64,000 nt of DNA from Haemonchus contortus (taxonomy: Eukaryota; Nematoda; Chromadorea; Rhabditida; Trichostrongylidae): contig LS997566.1 of assembly GCA_000469685.2 (NCBI GenBank), positions 20,020,545 to 20,084,544 of the forward strand, in the 5' to 3' direction. Both the position numbers and the translations under genes were made by a program. The notes beneath the pieces were generated by a model, which had not been told where the DNA came from, searched no databases, and saw only the letters and a program-made list of their open reading frames with translations. Below are positions 21,820-33,735 of this stretch, one piece after another (positions within the stretch are counted from its first letter, which is position 1; every line of letters begins with the position of its first letter).

Positions 21820-24800
21820 AAACATTCTTGGAGTCATTTCTAATTCTGTATGTGTGTTGAATCTTTCATATTGAATATGTATCATGCCCGAATGCCTTCT
21901 CTGATAAAAAATAATAGGTAGAGTGTTCTGTTCGGGACTCTGTGGGAAAGCTCGCAGGGAGGTGGAACTTCAGGAGCCTCAGTGGAGTTTTTAGATGTGT
22001 ATAATTCCATTTGTAAGGAAAGACATCAGTAAAGGAAGTTTTAGAACGATCCTCAATCTTTCGAGAAAAAGTCAGCTAGCCGGTTACAGAGAATCTGGTG
22101 GTCTGAGTTTCAGTAGGTGGAGCTCTGCGTACCGTAGCGCTCATACAAGATTGGGAGGTGGCAGACTTTTGCTTAACTTCAGCTCCAAGCTGATCTTTGA
22201 TAGGGTTTTCGGGTGGTTTCTATGGCCTAGTGCAACTCTCCCTGTTCTACCGGGGGACAGTTGAATGTCGGATCCATGACTCCTTTGTTCGAGAACATGT
22301 AGACAGCCAGAAAGCACGAGAAATTGACTCGCTTACATTACTTGGCTAGGCGCCTACTGCACGATGGTTTATACCAACTGGTAATGATGTGTAGCGACGC
22401 TGTTAACGTTAGAGTTATGAAGGTCTAATAGGAAAATTGTCAGATTCCCACTCATTTGAGCCCGAGCCCGAGCTTAATCCGACAGTTCCTCAACATTGAT
22501 CAGAGCGTAGGAGACTGCAGCTATATGATAAAGGGTTGAAGGTATGAATGGGAAGATGAGGCTAATAGTTGCTATAAAAATAAAACAAATAGAAATATAA
22601 CCTGTGTAAATGTCAGTCATTTGAAGTAAAACAGTTAAAAGCACTTACAAAAAAGAGAAATCCATTCCTGCAGTCATAGTGTTCTCCTTTTAACCAGGCC
22701 CAATAACGATTATTCCACAATCTTTGATTTTGCATGTGTTCATCTGCAGAGTCAGTGGCTTGCCTTTGTTTCATGGGTGATAGCGTAGGGATAACAGAGG
22801 CCCCATGGGGAGGGCGGGAACGGGTGGGTTTCTTGGCGAAAGTGGCGGGGGCGGCTGCTGATCATCCCGAGAATGCGGAGGTTCTCATTAACAGGAATCC
22901 ATGGGATCGCCGCAAGTGCATCTTTCTTATTGCTGCCATTCTATTCCGTCATTTACAATATACTTTTTATCATTAATTCTTGTCAGCATGCCCTTTTTCT
23001 GGGCTCTTCTGTCTCCCCTCCAGTGGAAATCCATCAGAAAACGCTGAGTTAATCATGCGTGTTTCGCAGTTATGTTCTGTTATCTGGTAGAATGAGCCCT
23101 AACTAAGGCGGCTGAGCTCTCGGACGGTCTGTCAAAAGCGTTTCGAGGTTGTCTGTCATTAGTGGAATTGTTTTTTGGAATAAACAGACAAATCATACGT
23201 CATGATTCATATGATCGACTGGCCAGGCCATCCGCAACAAATTCTTTGCCCCCTTCTCATCGCTAACATCTGTTTTACATACAAATTTATGCACGACACG
23301 TCTGTTTTGAATTTATCCGAATTAAGAGAGAAGAGGGAGTGTTCTTATCAGCACCAAACTGCTCCCATTGTCGGTTTTTATTTACTCGGTTCTTTACCCA
23401 GGATAGATTACTGATAGACCTTCTAAAGTAGGAAGAACCAGATAACCATAGCCTACCTCTGATTCCATTACAATTTACAATCGTGTAGGCTTGTTGTAAA
23501 AATATCAAATAGATAATTCTAAAAAAGAAAATATCAATTAAATAGCAATACTATATTATAATATTATTATGTTGTAAAAATCGTGAAGGTGTATTCGGTT
23601 GAGTATTATTCATCTGATTTATCAATGGGCGAGTCAACTTCCTACCGTTCAGACAGTCATGGAACCAGTCATTTCCCTTGTAATCGATCCGCCAGCCAGA
23701 CATTTTAGTGGTTTATTCGATTGACCTTAAAGGGATTCGGGGAAGGGACGTAAGGTCCGATGAGAATGTTCTGTTGAACGAAGTGATCAGTGTAGGGAGT
23801 GTTTTCGATCAGTTGGTTTTTACTCAAACTTATTTTTTTTCGCGATGAACACTTAAAGATTCATTTGCTGCCGATCAAGCAGCTAAACCCACAATACATT
23901 CTTAAACTGATCAGTCACATGGGGAACATGCTCGGGGTGGTCGCAGTCACGTAGCGATGGATGTTATTCCCACTGTTGCTGGGAGGATTCTTAGTTGGGA
24001 ATACTACAGAGAATTGGTTATTGGAAGCAGGGTCGTTTTAGCTGATCGACTTCGGTTTTGTCGTCTGCCCTTTTGTGGTCACGCTCAGGGTAAGGCCCTC
24101 ACTAATCGGGAGCTTTTTGTTGGACGTCCATGTTTAAGACGCCGAAGGTGAATTCGCGATATATATGATCAGCATCCTATCAGCCCAACCTCGTGTCGTC
24201 GAAATTTTCCTTCCTACAGGTCTTGAATGGTGGGCAATAGCAACCCATGGGCTGGCTCCGGTAGTTTGTTGCTACTGGTGCTACGTCGAAACCAGATAGT
24301 TTGACGGCTGCTGAATGACGTGAAATTAGCAATTGGGGATTCTGTGGAATTCATTTTAATCAGATGCTAATGAATAATCGATGACATTCTCTCACGATCA
24401 ACGACGCGGTATCATCAGACTGGCTGGCGGAGTGTAATCCTCGGCATCTTTCACCCTCTCCTCATTGTTTCCTGCATGGATGACTATCCCCTGTCGCGGC
24501 CGCTGGAAGGCTGCTCTCATCTTCTGCTTTATCTTATCGTTTTTGCTACTTGGATATTATTTTACAGTAAGATTACTTGTTAAAAATCTAATAATTTCTT
24601 TGAATTTGCTACACTTATTCGTAGTGTACACCCAACAGTTAGCAAGTAGGCCTAGGATTGGCGCCTAGCTCACCTATTTTTCTCAGAACCCTACTGATTC
24701 GCATTTCTAATAACAAAGGACAAAAGGGTAAGGTTCTCGACTTTGATCAAATCGATAGAATCATAGTTAGCTGCAGGAAGAAAACATTCCGAAGTCTAAA

Positions 24801-27800
24801 TGAGGCGTTAGTGACTACAACCAAAAAGGATTCCTCTTGTTATTCGTTCTTTTCGAGGCAAGATTCCTAATAAAATGGCCTATAAGGACACCTTTGCCCA
24901 GCCACTTGGAAATCATGTTGAACCGCTCCCCTGGCTCCTATAGTATTAATCACTGCTTGTGTTTTTGTGAAGCGGGGTACTGTGTGAAAGCCCCTAGGCC
25001 AGCATCTTGAATTTTATGATTTTCGAAAGCTTTGAAATATTCATGAAAAGAGGCTGCTGCTTCATACATCTCCCATATAGGTCTAAGTGAAGGACAGGAC
25101 GTTCTCTTATAGGTGGCATCTGTAAAAAAGAATGCTCTCTCCTATAGGCTTTAGTAAAATGCCTTCTCTTCTAGACTAGTATACTTGCAAACCCGTTCCA
25201 TGAAAGAGAATGGTGCTGCGAAATTGCGGGAGTACAGCTGTTCAGCGAAACATTACGGCCGCCATTGTTCTAGGATCACATACTGGATCAATCAAATCCA
25301 ATTGTAGGCAGCAGGAGAACAGCTTTTGCGGGTAACGGATACTATAAGTAGAACGTCAGAGGTTACGGCTAAGTTCGAAAGGGCTGCATGAACAGCTCTG
25401 TCGAGTTGACCAGAGCTCCCTCACAACAATACCAGCCCCAAACTTCCTGGCAAAAGCTAGACAGCTGTTATGGGTGTGATTGAACGGTAAGGCGTTCATT
25501 GCAAGCGTTCGTTTCTGACCGATTTCCCTATGGCCCCTCCTTGAGGTTTTCAACGATTTCTGAGGTTTCTTCCTAAAATGAGCCTGTGATCCTCAAGATA
25601 ACACAACTGACGCTGTCCGGTCCAAAGCCCGTCTATATAAGACGTAGTTTACTACACCAGTTCTGCAAGAAGGGTGATAGCTGGCTTGAAGAGCTATGAA
25701 GAGCTGTGTAGCTGATATCTGGCTGTGCCCTGTCTGAGCAGTTGAAGCTTTTCGATGATTTATTGAACACGCTGCAACCCGACCAGCTGAAGAGAAAGCA
25801 TAATGCCAAACTTTCACCCATTCATGCTCTCGGTTCAGAGGGAGAATTCCAACGCAGCATGGGATTGAGGCGAAACCATACAGTGACATTGTTCAGGATC
25901 GCTTATGGAGTAGAGTGACCTACAGCTCACTTTCCGTGACAGAGTTAGCTTACGCTCACCGATACCTACTCGGAGAGATGTGAACTAGTAGTGGAAGAGC
26001 CGCTGCTGGAAGTAATGCGCGAGTATCTCCAAAATCCATCAGAGGTCATAACCTCTACAAGGACCAAGTGTGAAAGCACAGGAAATGTTTGGGAACGTGA
26101 TAAAACTTCAGAAGTCATTTCTCAACTGGAAAGTTCACATGGCAGATTTTCAAAACTAATTTTCAATTTTTTATTGCTGGCAGTTTGGTGATAGCTTATT
26201 GTAAGACCGTTAATGAGGTATCCCATTCTAAGCTTCTTGTAGAGCCGGCCTTTGACAAGTAACGAATAAAGTTCCGATTCTCTCAAGACTTGAGTGGTTA
26301 TTCGCGTCGAGGTTGACGTGGGTAGAGTCTGGAAAAAAGTTAGCAAATAAACTACGCCGTTGACAGGGGGCGCTTGAGCAAAAGCAACCAACGGCAGTAG
26401 CGACGAGAGGGACGCTCACTGTTCTGCCTGGAAAGTCACGCGCAGATCCCCCCTCACAACGTTACTCTGCAAATACACTACAACGGAGTGTGCGTGGTGC
26501 CTAGTGATCTTCCTCGGGGTGAATCTTCATCTTCACTAATTTGCTTTGTAATTAATTCGATTTCCTTTTTACTTAGCTAACCTTTCTTGCAAAATTCCGA
26601 TTTCATGGAGTGGCAATTTATGCGTGCCTATCCTTTCCATTTTTGCCTACGACTTTAACCACTGATAGATTAAATAATACGACCTGCGAATCTCTCTGTC
26701 ACCATTTCTTCAGCATCTTATTTCTACCGGAACCATTTCTAAGTAATCGAGTGAATTCATCAGGTGTCTGCAAATCCCCTAGCGAGAACGTCAGAAGAAG
26801 TCAGCGACATGAAGAGAAACACTTCCATTCAAAATTAAAAAGCTTTTTTTTTGTGAATCGCACCACACCACGGGTAGAATGGAACAACTGCCTTCTGAAG
26901 GGTAAAGGGGTCATAGAGTTCGTCTACAATTTGGACAGCAGTCATATGTGTTCGATCATCTGAATGAATTTGTTAGTGTCGGCCATCATTTTTTCAGCTC
27001 TGGCTATGGAGAACCTTGTTTTTCTATAATACATTAAATTTGATAGTTAAGCCGTGCACTTCAATAGCTCGGAAATTATCGGTCTCCGCCTTTAATTGTA
27101 TACACAAGCATGTAGGGTAGGCAGAGAAATCTTGTTCGGCTACGGAGTGGAAGTTAGGGCCCAAAGGAACGAAGTTGCGGCTAAAAGAAATGAGTATCTC
27201 GTCCACGAGTTACACTCGCAAGAAGGAGAAACATTGTGTGTGATTACCCTTTATGACCTCTACTTGCTTTATTGCGTTTTCCCTTTGTCTGCTACTATCT
27301 AGTTTGTTGTGCCGAGTTTCTGTAGAAGTAGGACCCTTGCTGAGTCAACTGTTTAATAGTGAAATGTTAGTCCTTTGGGTGAAGAAGTATCATTATTGAT
27401 ATCATGTGGGATTCCCCTGTTGTTCATCGAGAGAACACTTGGCTTCACGTTGTTGTGGTCCAGTCGTTCCTCCCATTAGATCCCATACTCGATCAACAAC
27501 TGCTTCGTTGTCAACGATTCGATCTTTGTTCGTTAAGCAGTTTGCTGAAAAGATTGACTTGGCTTTTGTAAGAGTGCGCAGTTTCTGGGAGGGAATTGAG
27601 GTCGACTGCGTCCACCAGAGGGTAACAACTTTCCGGCAGTTTTACTTTTTTATGCTTTCTCGTTTTTCAGCTAGAAATAATCTGTCCCAGTGAATAGAGA
27701 GATCCCTGACAGTGTATTCCCGCGCCTAGCTTGTGCTTATCCAACTGAATATCGCCTATAATCCCAGCAGATGAATAGGCAACTCACACGAGGATCACAC

Positions 27801-30180
27801 ACAAGATCTAGGAATGGGTCCTCCCAATAGTCAGAGCTACCTTCGCCATACACCAACATATGCCCTTGCACTGTCGTGTTGTCATGATGATTCTAGCGGG
27901 GAGTCGAACTTCCTCCGAGAGGCTGATCATCGTCTAACGATGCAAGTTGAACTAATGCTTACCTAGTTAGCTGTATCCCAGACCAGTTTTCTTTGATTCG
28001 ATTATCGATTGACATGTGACGTCCAGAGGGCAAGCGGTGTGCGTCGTTGCGAGCGGGCTGGGCTGCCTGAGCTTTACAGCTGGGGGCGTCCTGCGTAAAC
28101 ATCCGGCTCTACCGCGATGAGCTTTCAATCAGCCATTATTTAACCATTAATTGTTTCTTAACCACAGCATCATTTTTGTCAAGCTTGAAGATGTTCCTTT
28201 CTCCTTCTACTACATCCCACCTTTCTAAAAGAGTATCATCGTTACTTATCCAGTCCTTGATTGCTTGTTTTGGGTAGTTCTGTGCAAAACAGGGGCTGAA
28301 GTTTTGAACAGCTCATCAACAGGGTTCAGGTCGGGAAAGAAGGTCGAGATGTTGTCTAAGAGATTGTTAACTATGTATATGGAATATGGAGTCCCTTTTC
28401 ATCCCGCAGGAATCAAGTGATTTGTAAAAAGTTTAGTTCCAAGTAACAAAAGTTCATGTCCTATGTCCCGTTTGGGTTCAGCAATGCAGACGAAAGTTGA
28501 AAATGTTCTTTCTCCCTGAATCTCGGTCGTAGGAGGGTGAGGCTAAATCGTTTTCCTATATGATCTGCTTTAATTTTAATATAATAAAAAGCTGGGATAC
28601 TTCACTTTCAGACCTTTGGAGTCTGCTTTTATTCGTTTCTGATTTTCAAGGTTCTTAATGCACAGTGCTTAATCTCTCGCCCGCTTCTTAACCCGCAAAT
28701 GACTGGCTCGATATTCCATTAATAGTTTCTCATTTCAAATTGTCTTGAACTTCATCAATACCTTATGGCAGCTAAAACGGAGTAACCCGATTTGGAAAAC
28801 TGGTCAGTTAGTGAAGAAAGTAAAGAATTGGTGGTCGAACTGCCTTTGTGCAGCATTGACTCATCGGCTGCTCATCTCTCAACCGCAACAGCTGCCAAGA
28901 TGGGCAACAAAGGCATGCTTTGGTCGTTGATAACCTCGTAATAGAAAAATGTAGACCTTCAAAATTAAACTGTGGATTTCCTCAGTTGTCCAGACTTCTC
29001 ACTGTATGTTCTCGATTAATTCTATTTTTGCTGTTTGAAATTCTATTCTTCTTCTCTTTGAAATCTTCTTGCTCGTACCGCTACCGCTCTTTGTTGATTC
29101 CGCGTTGTTCCAACTGGAAAAAAAGTCAGGATACAAGTTGAGTAATTTTCTCAACCGTTACAATTGGGTCCAATTGTATAGCAAGTGTTCTTAAAGCAAA
29201 CTTTTACTTTGCCATCACGAGTTCTCAGTGACAAGCAAGTTCTGCTGTAAAAAGAAGTGACACTGTGTAGTCGTGCTAGCCGCTTCAAAGTCACAAGGGG
29301 TGGTCTAAGAACCACCAGAAAGAGAACATCCTGACGTAGACCATGAGCTCCATGATTCCGTCGAACTGACTCGGTAAGGCACAGCGTCGAACTCCATTCA
29401 CAACAAAGGGCCGCGCTTCTGACACATGTCAAACAGTTGGCCGAGTGGCCGGTGGTCGATGTATTCGGCCCCTAGATTGGTGGTGCTGCGCGGGATCGGA
29501 TAGATCTCAATTTTTTCAGGAAAGCTCCTTTTTTTTTGTCCGAATCCGTATATCATTCCTTTCTGGTCACTGAACGGATAAGGTCAGAGACCAGGAACTG
29601 TTTTAACCCATTGACGACCGCGCCTTTTATGCTGTCCTTACATTAACTTTTAATTTCTCTTATAACTGTAGTTGGAAATGAATGATTCCTGGACCACAGT
29701 GCCTCAAGACTCTCTAGCAGGTGTGAGCTCAGCTGATACTTGAAAGCATGAAAAAATTATAAGAACACTTGATAGATAATATAAATACTACAGGAGCACG
29801 ATATGGTGTGGCCCGCCGGCAGGCCAAGCGGTCGTTCATGGGTTGAACTACGGAAATGAGGTCCTTGTTGTTACGCTTATTCATTGTTGTCAGAGTAGCA
29901 CCGATGTTTTTGTTAGTGAGATCAGCTAGTGAAAGCGATGAAAGAGTTGGTCGTGACGTCAAGGCATTCCAACAATAAGCGACGAATTGACTGAAGCAAG
30001 TGAAGCGTCTGCGGACTTTGTAGGAACAGAGCTGGGTAGAGAGTGGTTCCCTAGCTGATCAGTGTTACAATACAGAGCTGATTTTCAGTGTTCCCTCTGA
30101 TTGCTTTTTACGACACTTCCTCAGATACAGTCGTATAAACAAATCTCTGTGAAAAGTGGTCATGTAGAGTCACACCCCGT
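21820..30180. other. Intergenic, no gene recognised
   Basis: Beyond the short cortactin 3' UTR I recognise no gene in these 8.4 kb. Frames are at most about 117 codons (26610-26963) and none resembles a known family. Two weak tRNA-like patches (about 27897-27980 reverse, and 29431-29520) are listed under findings. Confidence 0.45.
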
Positions 30181-30289
30181 CTCCAATACCGAGTGCTAGA
30201 TCACAGAGTTGGGGTAAACGACATCACCTGTGCTGGGAGGCAGTTCTTAGATAAGGGAATTGGCTTTTTCACCTTGACCTCAGGAGGAG

Positions 30290-30450
30290 AATATCTTCGG
30301 GAAAGTGAGACGATTATCTTGAACAATAAGCTGAGATGGGGTAGTAATTGATCATTCAGTTGATTCACCCATCCCGGTGCTCTTTTCTCTCTTGAAGCTT
30401 GATTGAGAAGCTTTATTCCTGGGATCAAGAAACGGGCTCCACTATGGGGA
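30290..30450 (+). repeat. Dispersed repeat, copy 1
   Basis: This is similar to 43550-43710, with shared blocks such as ACAA-AAGCT-GATG, AATTGA-ATTCA, CCGGTGCTCTTT and TTTATTC-GG. Both copies are on the + strand and by eye about 65-70% identical. No ends or coding capacity could be defined. Confidence 0.5.
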
Positions 30451-31362
30451 GCTAGCTAACCCTCTAACACTCCTTCTCTTCGCTCCAGTACTGAGTGCGA
30501 TGACAAAGTGGCCCCCACTTCTTTTCCTTCGCGCCCATGGCTACATTTTCAGCGAAACAGGGTAAAATGAAGAGAATGCCTCTCTGAAAACTGTTTTAGA
30601 ATTAATGACAGAAAACAGTAGCTCCTAATGTGTGCCATGCACTTCCTAGCTAACATTTTCGCAGTTGATAAATGTGATTACTAGTTCCGGTAGAAGTACA
30701 TTATGTCATGGTATTCATTCACAAACGGCGCGATATTTTTTCTGAGATGAAAATGAAGTTGGGTGGAGGGAGAAGGGGCACATCTCGTCTGTAACCCTAG
30801 TCCTTAGAAAAGAGGAGAGAAGCAGTGGTCATGGTCTATGCGAGCCCCTAGTGATGCTCTCTCCCCCCACCTTAGCTTTCTGCACTATGGAAATCATCCG
30901 GCCACTTCCCCATCCCACTTGCTCCTTTCCTAAGACTACTGCAAAAGTAGTCCCTGGCTCAAAAGCTATTCCATTCGCCTATACAAGCCCGAAAACTCGG
31001 CTACCCCTCCTCCTCCGCCCTCTAGCACCTAACTTTAAAGACGAAAGGTAACCTTTAAGACTACACTTTCACCATAAGCCCCTTATACATTCAGTCAGCT
31101 TCTTGTGAAGAAAGCTCGTTCTAAATATTTATAGTTTAGCTTATGGATTCGACACCTGTCTCGAAACATTGACACCTAAACCGCTAACTGGTTTCATGCC
31201 AGAACTGATTTTTTTTCTGTTTGAACAGTGGCTCTTTTCAATTCACTCTTTTTCATTGAGATCATAGCAGAGGCTTAAAATGCTAACAAAAAACAGCAGC
31301 GGTATCATCAAGCTTGTTTCGCTTCTACTTTGTCGATCTGCCGTTTTTATAAGACAATAAAA

Positions 31363-31625
31363 CGCACGCATGGTCACGGGTTCGAATCCCTGATCGATAC
31401 CCGCCTGGGCCGACCAAGCCTTCCATCCCTCCGCGGTCGGATGATTGGTACCAGACTCGTCTGGGAGGATAAAAGCGCTGAATTGCCCATCGGTTGGCCA
31501 CCGCAAGTCATTGTCCCGGCCACATACGCATTCACTACACCACTACGATCCTGAGTGGAAATTGAATGCGGGGCAGCATCCCTCAGACGGGATTTGTGAA
31601 CGCTTATGGAGTTTACATTTTTTAA
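31363..31625 (+). mobile_element. tRNA-derived SINE, copy 2 (5' truncated)
   Basis: It starts within the tRNA-like head at CACGCATGGTCACGGG, keeps a perfect B box (GGTTCGAATCC) and continues with CCGCCTGGGCC, CTTCCATCCCT, TTGGTACCAGACTCGTCTGG and GGCCACCGCAAGTCATTGT. The A-box part is missing. The tail continues past TTTTTTAAT and GGGAACAATG. The element is non-autonomous, and its partner LINE is not visible in this window. Confidence 0.75.
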
Positions 31626-32690
31626 TCTGGGAACAATGTAAACAACAACAGCAACAACAGGGGCTATGATGTTCCTGTAATGAGCGTTTTCTGTAGATAT
31701 TGATTTTGGAACGTTCATTTGCAGACAGACGTGGGAGATGCTTTTCTTCAAGACCGCTCTTTAATACGCAGCTGTTGCTTGATCCACAGCACTCGGAATC
31801 AGTTGCTTGGAAGTTTGATCAGTTAAACTACCTTGAATTCTTGGTGTCGTATGTGAGAGGACAAGGGCACTAATTTAAGAAGCAGCTGACCGATTCAATT
31901 TCAGGGGACAGGCGGCTCACTCGATACAAACTTTCAAATCGTAGTCAGAAGGGGATGAGCTGATCATTTGGATGAATTCCTTCACACTTCTTTCTCTATA
32001 ATTCCTATGTATCACGAACAGCTGCCTTAATCCTTCCGGGTTTTCATTCATGACTGCACCTCACTTCAATACGTGCTCTTTTCATTACCGTTGAAGAATT
32101 GTGGGGCATGTCGCAAACGAGTTTTCGTTGTAATGCTTCGTATACTCGATCAAGTGAGGGAAAAAAGGTTTTCAAAGAACGACGGGTCTTGTTGGAAGGA
32201 AGGAAGGATACACTTCACACATCACATCTGCTAGAACCCACCAGCCGCTACAGCCAGCCAATTTCTCGAAATCTTTCTTGTTTTCCTTTGTCACAAGGGC
32301 ATCATTGTGCCTGCCTGTCATGACTGTTGGTGTCGACGCAAATCAAAACAAACAGAATCCACTTTCATTTCTTCGAAGCTTATCGGCCATCGGTCCGATC
32401 TTGTGATTTCCCTTCATCTTCATGTCGAACTGTACATATATTTTTCTTCACACTTTTTCAAATGAAACATTTCTTGTTTTCAAAGCAATACAACGTTCCG
32501 ATCGACAGAGTGCCTCTGAAAAGCAAACATAATCGTCGACATTCAATGGCCCACTTTTTGATGTTCAAGTTACAACCAGCTGTTTTGTTCCTGCGGTTTT
32601 TTTTTGTTTTTTTTTTTTGCCATATTTTCTAGCTTGCGATGCACTTGAAGTGGTCAAGGTTGGCCCCTTTTGCGGGAGCCTGAACAGGGC

Positions 32691-32875
32691 AGAGGTGGTT
32701 TAGTATTAAGTGGCGCACCATCTCACACGCTGGGGCACGGGTTCGAATCCCGGATCGATATCCGCCTAGACCAACAAAGCCTTCCATCTTCCGGGTCAGT
32801 TAATTGGTACCAGATCCGTCTGGGAGGATAAATTCACAGACTTATACAATGGCTGGGCACCGCCCGTTCAGTGTA
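32691..32875 (+). mobile_element. tRNA-derived SINE, copy 3
   Basis: The head AGAGGTGGTTTAGTATTAAG carries an A-box-like segment and GGCACGGGTTCGAATCCCGG a perfect B box. The body shows CCGCCTAGACC, CTTCCATCTTCC, TTAATTGGTACCAGATCCGT and TGGGAGGATAAA. It is one of the better-kept copies. Confidence 0.78.
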
Positions 32876-33309
32876 CGGGATTGAACAACCCCCCAAAGAC
32901 TTTATTCTTTTGTTTTTCATGTGTACTCAAAAAAGAGTCGCTTACAACGATATTCACTCTCTCAAGTCTCGCTCACCACATACCTTCTCCCTCTGTAAAG
33001 TGGAGGGAGCAGTAAATTTCCTCTATGGAGGGAGCAGTACATATCTTCTTGAGCTCAGTGAGTCATGAATCGAGTAGAATCTTCTCTTCATCTAGCTAGA
33101 CTAACTCTTGCTAAATCGCCCACCACTTCCGCAAGTAGCTTTCGCATTCAGTCTTTCTATGTTTCTCAAAGTTCCACCTTCACACTGTCAGAGAAGGGCT
33201 GGAAGCCCCTGGTTCGAAGTGTTGACCGCAGCCTAAAAAGCTTCCAGGCTATGCTGTGACCGCGAGAACCGACAAAAAGATTAATACAAGAGTCCGAATA
33301 AATAAAGGT

Positions 33310-33735
33310 TCAAAAAGCTTTCATTTCCCGAGAAAATTCGGTTGTTGAGCGTTTTTGAGTATTATGAGCCTCTGTTACTTCCCAAATAGATTGCCAGATT
33401 ACCAGTGCGGATGACCAGAGGCAAGGAACTATTATAGTTTTTCGATCTTTAGGCCATTTATTACGAGGGACTTTGTTTTGCATATCAAAAAAAGAGATAT
33501 TTTTCTCATCCCACGTCCATAGACAATTACAGCGATCGCCGCGTGACAAGCAAAATACATATGTTGTTTGATTAAGATACAAAACAAAACTGATACAGTC
33601 ATTTTCATGTCGCACCCTTATTGATGGAACTTTCGTTATTCGTTTTGGTTCATAAAAGATGCAGTTTACAACAATTTTGAGGAACCTTTTCCTATAATAA
33701 GAAGCGGAAGTATTGGTTGGGGTTAATGCATTCAT
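33310..33735 (-). pseudogene. Possible degenerate mariner transposase fragment
   Basis: A 141-codon - strand frame contains WTWDEKNISFFD followed by RNKWPKDRKTIIVPCLWSS. This resembles the first catalytic Asp region (DEKW-(I/L)-(F/Y)-D-N) and the following (V/L)WW strand of mariner transposases. The remaining motifs (DNARPH, PYSPDLAPSDYH) are not found and no terminal repeats were seen. If correct it is a short, old relic. The Trp after DEK is replaced by Asn. Confidence 0.4.
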
